A stretch of DNA of 12,747 nt from NCBI GenBank assembly GCA_036381835.1, contig DASVCA010000187.1, positions 1 to 12,747 on the forward strand. The letters run 5' to 3'. Under the pieces are notes generated by a model. It worked only from the letters and a program-made list of their open reading frames with translations, was not told the origin of the DNA and did no database searches. The stretch's first letter is position 1. The number at the start of each line of letters is the position of its first letter. This DNA is from DASULK01 sp036381835. GTDB lineage: Bacteria > Actinomycetota > Actinomycetes > Mycobacteriales > Micromonosporaceae. This document shows, in pieces, positions 1 to 6,985 of the stretch. The position numbers and the translations under genes are program-made.

Positions 1-92
1 CGCCCGGTCACATTCCGAACCCGGTAGCTAAGCCTTCCAGCGCCGATGGTACTGCACTCGGGAGGGTGTGGGAGAGTAGGACACCGCCGGAC
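1..92 (+). rRNA. rrf: 5S ribosomal RNA, 5' end missing
   Basis: The sequence matches the last three quarters of an actinobacterial 5S rRNA. It contains the conserved loop region CATTCCGAACCCGG, then AGCTAAGCC, CGCCGATGGTACTGC and GGGAGAGTAGGACACCGCC. The 3' strand of helix I (CCGCCGGAC) ends near position 92. Roughly the first 25-30 nt lie outside the window, including the 5' strand of helix I. No tRNA follows. Starting inside a multi-copy rRNA gene is typical of a contig break at a collapsed repeat. The exact 3' end is estimated from the helix I complement and could be off by a few bases. Confidence 0.93.
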
Positions 93-101
93 ACACATCC
101 C

Positions 102-135
102 TTGTGGGGGGTCGGTAACCACCGACCCCCCACAA
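102..135 (+). terminator. Perfect hairpin terminator after 5S rRNA
   Basis: Positions 102-116 and 121-135 are exact reverse complements (15 bp, including a run of six G-C pairs) around the loop AACC at 117-120. It sits 10 nt after the 5S 3' end, where an rRNA operon should terminate. There is no U-tract after it (ACAAACATG follows), which is common for actinobacterial hairpin terminators. Termination itself is inferred from the structure and its position. Confidence 0.85.
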
Positions 136-222
136 ACATGCTCACCATCGAATGGCGACCGCGGCTGTTCGCGGGCTCGCGTGGTTGTCGGCTACCCGGC
201 GGGCAAACATCTGACAGGCATC

Positions 223-230
223 AGGAAGGA
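223..230 (+). promoter_or_regulatory. Strong Shine-Dalgarno deciding the TPR gene start
   Basis: AGGAAGGA at 223-230 lies 7 nt before GTG 238. This fixes the start of the TPR gene, because the reading frame stays open upstream all the way into the 5S rRNA gene (ATG at 46) and length alone would choose a false start. I saw no convincing -35/-10 pair in 136-222. Confidence 0.7.
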
Positions 231-237
231 TGTAGCT

Positions 238-1461
238 GTGGAGTCTGTACCGCGAGGTGGTCGCCGCGACGACGGTCGCCGGGACCGGGAAAGCCACCGT
301 TCGGAGGAACGTCGGACCGGGGAACCGGGCCGTGGTCGGGACCAGCGCAGCCGGGACCGCCGCGAGCGACCCGACTGGGGTAAGGCAGGCCGCGGCCGGA
401 GCGACCGCGCGGCCAAGAACCAGGACACCGACGGCCGAGATCGTGTCCGCGAGGAGCGAGGACGGGCAGCCCGGGATGAAACCCGCAGGGCAGCCGGCTC
501 GTCCGGCGGTGGTGCCCGCCGGACGGTCGGCCGTGGCCGCGGACCACGGCCGGAGGATGGGGGCCGCAGCGGTGAGCGGGCCGGCACCGATCGGCAGGCG
601 GGCCGCCGTCGAGAAGCGGGCGCGCGTGAACCCGGCCGCTTCCGGCGTGGCGATGGACATGTCCGACGCACGGAGCAGGTGCCTCAAGGACCCCGGCCGC
701 CTGCTGCCCCACCCCTGAGCGACGAGATCCGGGCGAGTGATCTCGATCCCGATGCCCGCGCTGCCCTGCTCTCCCTCGCCCGCACGATCGCGGACAAGGT
801 CGCCCGGCACCTCGTGGCCACCGGCCAGAAGATCGATGAAGATCCGGCGGAAGCGTTGGCGCACGCCCTGGCCGCACGGCGACTGGCCTCCGGGATCGCC
901 CCCGTCCGCGAGGCCGCCGGCCTGGCCGCGTACCGCGCCGGTGAGTGGCAGACCGCCATCGCCGAACTGCGCACGTACCACCGGATGATCGGCCGGCAGC
1001 CGCATCTGGCGATTCTCGCCGACTGCGAACGGGCGTTGGGCCGCCCCGAGCGGGCCATCGACCTCTACCGCCATGCGGATCGGACCACGCTGACCACCGG
1101 CGAGGCGATTGAGCTGCTCATCGTCGCCGCCGGCGCCCGACGGGATATGGGCCAGGGGGAGGCGGCCGCGGCGATGCTGCAGGTGCCCGAGCTCAAAGGG
1201 CCACCCACGCCATGGCGGGCTCGCCTGCGTTACGCGTACGCGGACGTCCTGCTCTCGCTGGACCGCCGGGACGAGGCACGGGAATGGTTCGCCCGCGCGA
1301 TCGACGCCGATGAGGAAGGCGAGACCGACGCCGCGGAGCGGTTACTGGAACTCGAAGGCGTTCTGATCGAGGAGGATGAGGAACCGGCGGACCTCGGCGA
1401 TGTCGAGGAGACCTCGACGGCTGAGCAGCCGACCGGGCCCGCGGAGGCCGAGTCACGGTGA
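238..1461 (+). CDS. TPR-repeat protein with long Arg/Gly/Asp-rich N-terminal region (Rv1691-like)
   Basis: A 407-residue protein starting at GTG 238, which has a good Shine-Dalgarno at 223-230. Residues 1 to about 158 are low-complexity and highly charged, dominated by Arg, Gly, Asp and Glu with repeated RGR, RDR and GRR clusters, and are surely disordered. From about residue 159 (LSDEIRASDLD) to about 375 there is an alpha-helical TPR-type region (EAAGLAAYRAGEWQTAIAEL, ALGRPERAIDLYRHA, YAYADVLLSLDRRDEAREWF). A strongly acidic tail follows (EEDEEPADLGDVEE). The TPR part resembles mycobacterial Rv1691, which lacks the long basic extension as I recall it. No signal peptide is visible, so it is probably cytoplasmic and acts as a scaffold. 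Its last four bases overlap the next gene's GTG, so the two are likely co-translated. The exact role is unknown; the basic region could bind RNA, but that is inference. Confidence 0.85.
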   Translation: MESVPRGGRRDDGRRDRESHRSEERRTGEPGRGRDQRSRDRRERPDWGKAGRGRSDRAAKNQDTDGRDRVREERGRAARDETRRAAGSSGGGARRTVGRGRGPRPEDGGRSGERAGTDRQAGRRREAGAREPGRFRRGDGHVRRTEQVPQGPRPPAAPPLSDEIRASDLDPDARAALLSLARTIADKVARHLVATGQKIDEDPAEALAHALAARRLASGIAPVREAAGLAAYRAGEWQTAIAELRTYHRMIGRQPHLAILADCERALGRPERAIDLYRHADRTTLTTGEAIELLIVAAGARRDMGQGEAAAAMLQVPELKGPPTPWRARLRYAYADVLLSLDRRDEAREWFARAIDADEEGETDAAERLLELEGVLIEEDEEPADLGDVEETSTAEQPTGPAEAESR

Positions 1462-2462
1462 CCGGCCGGCTCGTCGATGAGTACGACCTGGTCATCCTCG
1501 ATCTCGACGGAGTGGTCTATCTGATCGACCATCCGATCCCCAGTGCGGTGTCGGTCATCAACCGGCTGCGCACCGAGGGACGAGCCCTGACGTACGTGAC
1601 GAACAACGCCTCGCGACGCTCGTCGGAGGTCGCCGACATGCTCGGCGGGATGGGCATCGCGGCGGCGGCGCACGAGGTGTTGACCTCGGCCGCCGCCGCC
1701 GCTCAGGTGCTCGCGGAGCGGTTCCCGGCCGGGTCGCCCGTGCTGACGGTCGGTGCCGCAGCACTGCGGGAGGAGGTTCGGGCGGTTGGGTTGCGGCCGG
1801 TTGCCGGGGCCGATGAGGCACCGGTCGCGGTCGTACAGGGCTACGGGCCACAGGTCGGATGGGCGCAGTTCGCCGAGGCATGCGTCGCGGTCCGTGCCGG
1901 TGCCCTGTGGGTCGCCACCAACGTCGACCGGACACTGCCCAGCCCGCGCGGTCCCCTTCCCGGCAACGGGGCACTCGTGGCAGCCCTGGCCGCAGCGCTC
2001 GATCGGGAACCCGACCTGGTGGTCGGCAAGCCCGAACCGGGGCTGTTCGCGGCGGCGGCCCGCCGGGCGAAGGCACACAGGCCCTTGGTGGTGGGGGATC
2101 GTCTCGACACCGACATCGAGGGTGCGGCGCGGGTCGGGATGGACAGTCTCCTGGTGCTGACCGGGGTCACCCGGCCGCGGGACCTGCTTTGCGCCCCGGT
2201 CGGCCGACAGCCGACCTATGTGGCCGCGGATCTGAACGGCCTGACCCAGCCTGCGGCTGCGGTCCGGGTAGCGGCCGGTCGCTCCGGTTGGCGGGTTGCG
2301 ACGGATGACGGTCGACTGCGGTTGACGGGGGCCGGCGAGGTGCTTGACGCGCTGCGGACTCTCTGTCACGTTGCATGGACAACTCGGGCGATCGGTGAGG
2401 TTCGGGCTGGTTCGGTGCCCGCCGCCGACGCCCTGCGCGAGCTGGGGCTGGCACCCGGGTAG
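1458..2462 (+). CDS. HAD-IIA family phosphatase (Rv1692-like, possible glycerol-3-phosphate phosphatase)
   Basis: 334 residues from GTG 1458, overlapping the TPR gene by GTGA, with GGAGG at 1443-1447 as ribosome binding site. HAD motif I is DLDGVVY, with nucleophile D15 and acid/base D17. Motif II is TNNAS (T48-N50). The motif III Lys is K191 in GKPEPGLF. Motif IV is GDRLDTDIEGA with D214 and D219. The large gap between motifs II and III is the C2 cap typical of the NagD/PGP class. About 75 residues follow the core and form an extra C-terminal domain, as in Rv1692, which dephosphorylates glycerol 3-phosphate during phospholipid turnover. It is a soluble cytoplasmic enzyme. Class assignment is firm. 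Substrate is transferred from the mycobacterial homologue by similarity and synteny; phosphoglycolate or another small phosphate ester is possible. Confidence 0.9.
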   Translation: MTGRLVDEYDLVILDLDGVVYLIDHPIPSAVSVINRLRTEGRALTYVTNNASRRSSEVADMLGGMGIAAAAHEVLTSAAAAAQVLAERFPAGSPVLTVGAAALREEVRAVGLRPVAGADEAPVAVVQGYGPQVGWAQFAEACVAVRAGALWVATNVDRTLPSPRGPLPGNGALVAALAAALDREPDLVVGKPEPGLFAAAARRAKAHRPLVVGDRLDTDIEGAARVGMDSLLVLTGVTRPRDLLCAPVGRQPTYVAADLNGLTQPAAAVRVAAGRSGWRVATDDGRLRLTGAGEVLDALRTLCHVAWTTRAIGEVRAGSVPAADALRELGLAPG

Positions 2463-2531
2463 CGGCTGCCGCGCGCAGACCGGCCGGTACTGCCGGGCAC
2501 GGTGCCGCGCTGCGCGGGTAACCGGTGCCGG

Positions 2532-2537
2532 TAGCGT
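2532..2537 (+). promoter_or_regulatory. Candidate -10 element before the phasin-like gene
   Basis: The 108-nt gap after the phosphatase gene is the first real break in the gene run, so a promoter is expected. TAGCGT at 2532-2537 fits the actinobacterial TANNNT -10 pattern and would start RNA near 2544, about 27 nt before ATG 2571. No good -35 lies 17 nt upstream. The same gap holds a 10-bp palindrome ACCGGCCGGT at 2479-2488, which may be no more than GC-rich chance. Confidence 0.3.
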
Positions 2538-2570
2538 TGCAGTGGAAACATGTGCGAGGGGGGTCCGGGG

Positions 2571-3116
2571 ATGCAGGACGCGTGGCGGGCGTATCTGGAG
2601 GTGGCGCTGGGGTTGACCGAGGCGCCGCGGAAGAAGGCCCAGCAGATCGTCAGAAGGCTCGTCGGCCAGAGCGAGACCACGGCGGCGCAGCTCCAGTCGC
2701 TGGCCGAGGAGTTGCTCTCGACCAGCGCCGCGAACCGCGAGTCGTTGGTGAAGATGGTGCGTGCCGAGGTCGACCGCGCGTTGGGCGCTCTCGGCCTGGC
2801 CACTGCGGACGAGGTCGCCACGCTGCGCGCGCGGATCGACGAGCTGGAGCAGCGCCTCGACGCCGTCGCGTCCGCTCCGGAACCCACGCCGTCAACGGCC
2901 GACGCCGGTGCCTCCGTCGGTGATGTCGCGCTCGCCGCCGCCCTCAACGAGGTCACCGCGACCGCACCGGCATCCGCGCCGCCTGCGCCGGCGAAGAGGA
3001 CCGGCAAGAAGGTGGTGGCCAAGAAGGCGGTCGCGAAGAAGACCGCGGCGAAAGGAACGAAGACCCCCGCAGAGAAATCGGCCCGGCCGCGGCGTGAGGG
3101 GGAGGACGACGAGTGA
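2571..3116 (+). CDS. Phasin-like coiled-coil protein with Lys/Ala-rich histone-like tail
   Basis: 181 residues from ATG 2571, which has GAGGGGGG at 2556-2563. An in-frame ATG at 2550 is possible, but it lacks a comparable site and would add only MCEGGPG. Residues 1 to about 105 are amphipathic helix, ending in a leucine-zipper-like stretch (VATLRARIDELEQRLDAV), like the phasin/PhaF class of granule- and nucleoid-associated proteins. An Ala/Pro/Ser/Thr linker follows, then a basic repeat tail (KKVVAKKAVAKKTAAKGTK) of the histone H1 type. That kind of tail binds DNA non-specifically in PhaF- and H1-like bacterial proteins. No polyhydroxyalkanoate genes are in the window, so a granule role is not supported by context. 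It overlaps the following small gene by 4 nt. Function here is unknown; DNA or polyanion binding is the inference I favour. Confidence 0.82.
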   Translation: MQDAWRAYLEVALGLTEAPRKKAQQIVRRLVGQSETTAAQLQSLAEELLSTSAANRESLVKMVRAEVDRALGALGLATADEVATLRARIDELEQRLDAVASAPEPTPSTADAGASVGDVALAAALNEVTATAPASAPPAPAKRTGKKVVAKKAVAKKTAAKGTKTPAEKSARPRREGEDDE

Positions 3117-3298
3117 TTCCAGCCGACCCGACCGCCCGTTCCGGCGATCCGGCCGCGACAACCGGCCACCCGGCCGTTGACGCGGTGCTCGACATGATCG
3201 CGAACGCCGCGAACCTCCCCGTCGTCGATCAGATCATGCAGTACGAGGCCGCGCATCAAGCCCTCCAGGAGATCCTCGCCACCATCGATCAGTCCTGA
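3113..3298 (+). CDS. Conserved small protein (Rv1693-like)
   Basis: 61 residues from GTG 3113, overlapping the preceding stop by GTGA, with GAGGGGGAGG at 3096-3105. A flexible Pro/Ala/Thr start (about 20 residues) precedes a helical segment (VDAVLDMIANAANLPVVDQI, then EAAHQALQEILATI). It has no Cys, no membrane segment and no signal peptide. Mycobacteria carry a similarly small gene, Rv1693, at the same place before tlyA, so position and size support it as a real gene. Function unknown. Tight packing suggests co-translation with the phasin-like gene and possible partnership with it. Confidence 0.8.
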   Translation: MIPADPTARSGDPAATTGHPAVDAVLDMIANAANLPVVDQIMQYEAAHQALQEILATIDQS

Positions 3299-3313
3299 CC
3301 GCTGGAGCTCGCA

Positions 3314-4198
3314 TTGGCACGTCGTATCCGCCTCGACGCGGAGCTTGTCCGCCGTGGTCTCGCCCGGTCACGGGAGCATGCGGCGGCGCTCGTCATGTCC
3401 GGCCGGGTGCAGGTCCGTGGGGTGACCGCGGGTAAACCTGCGGCCATGGTCGACCCGGCGGACGCGGTACGGGTCCTCGACGCGGACACCGGCCCGGACT
3501 ACGTCTCCCGCGGCGGGCACAAACTGGCCGGAGCGCTCGCCGCGTTCGCGCCCGGAGGGCTGTCCGTCGCCGGCCGCCGCTGTCTGGACGCGGGCGCGTC
3601 CACCGGAGGCTTCACCGACGTGCTGTTGCGCGCCGGGGCCCGGGAAGTCGTCGCAGTCGACGTCGGCTACGGGCAGCTCGCCTGGACACTGCGCGCGGAT
3701 CCGCGGGTTCGGGTCCTGGAGCGCACCAACGTCCGGAACCTGACCCCGGAGATGATCGACGGCCCGGTGGATTTGACCGTCGCCGACCTGTCCTTCATCT
3801 CCCTGCGCCTGGTGCTGCCCGCGCTCGCCGCCTGCACCCGGCCCGAGGGCGATCTCGCGTTGATGGTCAAGCCGCAGTTCGAGGTGGGCCGGGAACGGGT
3901 CGGCTCGGGCGGGGTGGTGCGGGATCCGCAGCTGCGGGTCGAGGCGGTGCTGCAGGTGGTGGCGGCCGCCGCCGACCTGGGACTCGGTCTCGTCGACGTG
4001 GCGGCCAGTCCGCTGCCCGGGCCGAGCGGCAACGTGGAGTTCTTCGTGTGGTTGCACCGAGGTGCGCCGGCTGTCGACGAGCGGCGGGTGCGGGCTGTGG
4101 TGGCCGCCGGGCCGACGGCCGGGTCCGCGGTGCCCGGCACCCGGTCGGCGACCGGCGACGAGGCGTCCACCACGGCTGCCGAGAGGGAGAGCCGGTGA
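3314..4198 (+). CDS. tlyA: 16S/23S rRNA cytidine-2'-O-methyltransferase TlyA
   Basis: 294 residues from TTG 3314, preceded by GGAG at 3304-3307. Residues 1 to about 58 are the S4 RNA-binding domain (ARRIRLDAELVRRGLARSRE). Residues from about 65 on are the Rossmann methyltransferase with the SAM loop LDAGASTGGFTD (91-102). The K-D-K-E catalytic set is visible as K70 (SRGGHKL), D158 (VADLSFISL), K186 (KPQFEVG) and E242 (GNVEFFVWL). The full N-terminal domain fits the long TlyA type, which methylates both 16S C1409 and 23S C1920 (E. coli numbering) and makes ribosomes sensitive to capreomycin and viomycin. The interdomain linker reads PDYV where M. tuberculosis has RAWV. An Ala/Thr-rich tail of about 45 residues follows the catalytic core. 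It overlaps nadK by 4 nt. Confidence 0.95.
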   Translation: MARRIRLDAELVRRGLARSREHAAALVMSGRVQVRGVTAGKPAAMVDPADAVRVLDADTGPDYVSRGGHKLAGALAAFAPGGLSVAGRRCLDAGASTGGFTDVLLRAGAREVVAVDVGYGQLAWTLRADPRVRVLERTNVRNLTPEMIDGPVDLTVADLSFISLRLVLPALAACTRPEGDLALMVKPQFEVGRERVGSGGVVRDPQLRVEAVLQVVAAAADLGLGLVDVAASPLPGPSGNVEFFVWLHRGAPAVDERRVRAVVAAGPTAGSAVPGTRSATGDEASTTAAERESR

Positions 4199-5085
4199 GC
4201 GCGAGCCGGGCCGCCCTGCTGGTCACCCACACCGGGCGGCGACGCAGCACCGAGCACGCCAGGATGGTGGCCGCGGACCTGATCGCAGCCGGCTTCGAAG
4301 TGCGGGTCATCGCGGACGAGGCCGCCGACCTGGATCTGCCCGGTGTGGTGCCGGCCAGTGGGATGACCGCGGTGAACGGTGTCGAGATCGTGTTCGCGCT
4401 GGGCGGGGACGGAACCTTTCTCCGAGCCGCCGAGCTGGCCCGACCGGCGAAGGCACCACTGCTGGGCATCAACCTGGGCAAGGTGGGCTTCCTGGCTGAG
4501 GCGGAGATCGACCACCTCTACCAGGCGGTGCACGACGTGGTCAACCGCGCGTACACGGTGGACGAGCGGTTGACCATCGACGTGCGAGCGGAGGTCGACG
4601 ACGGGCCGGTCATCGAGTCGTGGGCGCTGAACGAGGTCAGCGTCGAGAAGGGACGACCGGCCCACATGATCGAGTTGCTTGTCGACGTCGACGGGCGACC
4701 GTTGTCGCGCTACGGCTGCGACGGGGTGGTGTGCGCCACACCCACCGGGTCGACCGCGTACGCCTTCTCAGCCGGCGGGCCGGTCGTGTGGCCAGAGGTG
4801 GAGGCGTTGGTGCTGGTGCCGATCAGCGCGCACACCCTGTTCAGCCGACCCGTGGTCACCGCACCCACGTCGACGTTCACCATCACCGTGGACCCGTACA
4901 CCACGTTCGCCGTGATGAGTTGCGACGGTCGGCGGGTGTTCGACCTGCCCCCGGGGACACGGGTCACCGTGCGTCGCGGTGATCTGCCGGTGCGGGTGGT
5001 GCGGCTGGCGGATCGGCCGTTCACCGATCGCCTGGTGGCGAAGTTCGCGCTTCCGGTGCACGGCTGGCGCGGCAACCACCACTGA
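4195..5085 (+). CDS. nadK: NAD kinase
   Basis: 296 residues from GTG 4195, overlapping the tlyA stop by GTGA, with AGGGAGA just upstream. The frame is open further upstream, but this start matches the usual N-terminus (ALLVTHTGRRRSTEHA). Diagnostic motifs: GGDG at 70-73 in FALGGDGTFLRA; N146-E147 in ALNEVSVEK; and GCDGVVCATPTGSTAY at 174-189, followed by FSAGGP. The enzyme phosphorylates NAD to NADP in the cytoplasm, using ATP or, in mycobacterial relatives, polyphosphate. Length and all active-site motifs are normal. The tlyA-nadK-recN order is a widely conserved actinobacterial arrangement and the overlap implies translational coupling with tlyA. Confidence 0.96.
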   Translation: MSASRAALLVTHTGRRRSTEHARMVAADLIAAGFEVRVIADEAADLDLPGVVPASGMTAVNGVEIVFALGGDGTFLRAAELARPAKAPLLGINLGKVGFLAEAEIDHLYQAVHDVVNRAYTVDERLTIDVRAEVDDGPVIESWALNEVSVEKGRPAHMIELLVDVDGRPLSRYGCDGVVCATPTGSTAYAFSAGGPVVWPEVEALVLVPISAHTLFSRPVVTAPTSTFTITVDPYTTFAVMSCDGRRVFDLPPGTRVTVRRGDLPVRVVRLADRPFTDRLVAKFALPVHGWRGNHH

Positions 5086-5114
5086 CGCCGCTGGCGACTG
5101 TCGCCCGCCGCTAC

Positions 5115-5120
5115 TACTGT
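5115..5120 (+). promoter_or_regulatory. Candidate -10 for a leaderless recN transcript
   Basis: TACTGT at 5115-5120 fits TANNNT and lies 8 nt before GTG 5129, so RNA starting around 5127-5129 would be leaderless or nearly so. The 43-nt gap before recN contains no recognisable Shine-Dalgarno, which agrees with leaderless initiation. No -35 is visible, nor a LexA-type SOS box. This is inferred from spacing only. Confidence 0.35.
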
Positions 5121-5128
5121 CAGTGCCT

Positions 5129-6886
5129 GTGCTGGAGGAGCTGCGCATCACCGGATTGGGTGTCATCCAGGACACCACGCTGCCGTTGGCCCCGGGCATG
5201 AACGTCATCACCGGTGAGACCGGTGCGGGCAAGACGATGGTGGTGACGGGGCTGGGTCTGCTTTTCGGTGGCCGTGCCGACGCCGGCCGGGTCCGCCCGG
5301 ACATGGGTCGCGCCGTCGTGGAGGGTCGGCTGCGGCTGGCCGGGCGGACCGCCGAGGCGGTGCACGCCCGCATCGGCGAAGCGGGAGCGGAACCCGACGA
5401 GGACGGCACGGTGCTGCTCAGCCGTACCGTGACGGCTGAGGGCCGGTCGCGGGCCTATGTGGGCGGACGAAGCACTCCGGTGTCACTGCTCGGTGAGATC
5501 GGCGAGCAGGTGCTGGCCGTGCACGGGCAGTCCGACCAGTTGCGCCTGCTGCGTCCGGCCGAGCAGCGGGCGGCGCTGGACCGGTTCGCCGGCGTCGAGC
5601 ACGAGAAGCTTCTCGCCGACCTGCGCGAGGTCTACGCGCAGTGGCGGCGTGTCGAGGAGGATCTGGCTGATCGTCGCCGCAACGCGCGCCAGCGCAACCA
5701 GGAGGCCGACCTGCTCCGGCTCGGCCTGGACGAGATCACGCGGGTCGATCCGCAGCCCGGCGAGGACGAGGACCTCAAGGCGGAGGCACAGCGCCTCGAG
5801 CACATCGAAGGGTTGCGCACGGCAGCCCAGTCGGCGTACCAGTGCCTGGCGGGTGTGGCCGACGCCCCCGACGACACGCCCGACGCGACGAGCCTGATCG
5901 GCGCGGCCCGGCGCAGTCTGGAGAGCCAGGGCGCCGTCGACCGCAGCCTGGGCGAGCTGGCCGGCCGGCTCGACGAGGCCGCCACGCTGATCGGGGACGT
6001 GGCCGCGGAGTTGTCGACCTACCTCGCGTCGCTGGACGCCGATCCGGCCCGGCTGCAGGCGGTGTACGAGCGGCGGGCGGCGTTGCGTGCGCTCACCCGC
6101 AAGTACGCCGACGACGTCGACGGTGTGATCGCCTGGGCTGAGCGCGCCCGGCAGCGGCTGGCCGAGCTGGACACCTCCGACGAGTTGCTCGAGGAACTGG
6201 ATCGCGAGCGGCTGCGGTTGGCCGGCGAGGTGGCCGAGTCGGCCGCCCGCGTGTCTGCGGCGCGCCGGGAGGCGGCGGCCCGGTTCGCCGAGCAGGTGAC
6301 GGCTGAGTTGGGCGGGTTGGCCATGCCGCATGCGCGCATCGAGGTCGCTGTCCTGCCGAGGCCGGCCGGGCGCGGGGAGCCGAGCGTCGTGATCGACGGC
6401 GTGGAGGTCGGAGTCGGGCCGGACGGGGCGGACGAGGTGGAGATTCGGTTGCGGGCACATCCGGGGGCGCCCGCACTCCCGCTGCAGCGGGGTGCCTCCG
6501 GTGGTGAGCTGTCCCGGGTGATGCTGGCCGTCGAGGTGGTGTTCGCCGGAGCGGGCGGTCCCCCGACGCTGGTCTTCGACGAGGTCGACGCCGGCGTGGG
6601 CGGGCAGGCCGCGGTGGAGATCGGGCGACGGCTGGCTCGGCTGGCCCGGACTCACCAGGTCCTCGTGGTCACCCACCTGCCCCAGGTGGCGGCGTTCGCG
6701 GACCGTCACCTGGTGGTGGCGAAGGACACCGACGGGGCGGTGACCACCAGCGGCGTGCGGGTTGTGGAGGACACCGAACGGGCCCGCGAGCTGGCCCGCA
6801 TGCTGGCCGGTCTGCCGGACTCCGACCTGGGGATCGCGCACGCAGAGGAGTTGCTCGCGGTCGCCGCACGGGAGCGGCGGGGCTAG
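5129..6886 (+). CDS. recN: DNA repair ATPase RecN
   Basis: 585 residues from GTG 5129, giving the usual beginning LEELRITGLGVI; GTG 5123, two codons earlier, is an alternative. It is an SMC-like protein. The N-terminal half-ATPase has Walker A GETGAGKT (29-36) and a Q-loop region (VHGQSDQLRLL). A long heptad-rich coiled coil runs from roughly residue 160 to 400. The C-terminal half-ATPase has the ABC signature GASGGELSRVMLA (from 455), Walker B LVFDE (481-485) and the H-loop VVTHLPQVAAFADRH. RecN gathers and tethers DNA at double-strand breaks for recombination. Length and motifs are complete and normal. No SOS operator was seen, so damage control by LexA is not supported from sequence. Confidence 0.96.
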   Translation: MLEELRITGLGVIQDTTLPLAPGMNVITGETGAGKTMVVTGLGLLFGGRADAGRVRPDMGRAVVEGRLRLAGRTAEAVHARIGEAGAEPDEDGTVLLSRTVTAEGRSRAYVGGRSTPVSLLGEIGEQVLAVHGQSDQLRLLRPAEQRAALDRFAGVEHEKLLADLREVYAQWRRVEEDLADRRRNARQRNQEADLLRLGLDEITRVDPQPGEDEDLKAEAQRLEHIEGLRTAAQSAYQCLAGVADAPDDTPDATSLIGAARRSLESQGAVDRSLGELAGRLDEAATLIGDVAAELSTYLASLDADPARLQAVYERRAALRALTRKYADDVDGVIAWAERARQRLAELDTSDELLEELDRERLRLAGEVAESAARVSAARREAAARFAEQVTAELGGLAMPHARIEVAVLPRPAGRGEPSVVIDGVEVGVGPDGADEVEIRLRAHPGAPALPLQRGASGGELSRVMLAVEVVFAGAGGPPTLVFDEVDAGVGGQAAVEIGRRLARLARTHQVLVVTHLPQVAAFADRHLVVAKDTDGAVTTSGVRVVEDTERARELARMLAGLPDSDLGIAHAEELLAVAARERRG

Positions 6887-6946
6887 CGCCGAGGCGGTCC
6901 CGGAACTCGGCGTATCGACGCACTCCCAGGTACGCCGTACGGGCAT

Positions 6947-6966
6947 CGCCACGGCCGCCCGTGGCG
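6947..6966 (+). repeat. 8-bp hairpin between recN and steA
   Basis: CGCCACGG (6947-6954) and CCGTGGCG (6959-6966) are perfect complements around a CCGC loop. It lies in the 99-nt gap before steA and would overlap the -35 region of any steA promoter using the -10 at 6973. It could be a weak recN terminator without a U-tract, an operator, or chance in GC-rich DNA. Confidence 0.45.
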
Positions 6967-6972
6967 GTGTGC

Positions 6973-6978
6973 CAGGAT
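6973..6978 (+). promoter_or_regulatory. Candidate -10 for a leaderless steA transcript
   Basis: CAGGAT at 6973-6978 is one base from TAGGAT, a good actinobacterial -10. RNA would start near 6985, directly at ATG 6986. No Shine-Dalgarno serves that ATG. The upstream in-frame ATG 6977 lies inside this element, which favours 6986 as the start. No clear -35. Confidence 0.33.
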
Positions 6979-6985
6979 GGGCACG

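Noticed and set aside
46..237. Extension of the TPR reading frame upstream to ATG 46
   Set aside because: It would begin inside 5S rRNA and read through the terminator hairpin. GTG 238 has a strong Shine-Dalgarno and is the sensible start.
1230..2369. Long open frames on the - strand (for example 1230-2369, 3667-4665, 5483-6952, 6992-8149, 10801-12447)
   Set aside because: They mirror well-identified + strand genes, are rich in Arg/Pro/His/Gly with no recognisable domain, and arise from high-GC codon bias. Only the 12542-12747 part of the - strand shows true protein motifs.
5086..5128. LexA/SOS box before recN
   Set aside because: No GAAC-N4-GTTC-like or related palindrome is present in the 43-nt gap or just upstream.
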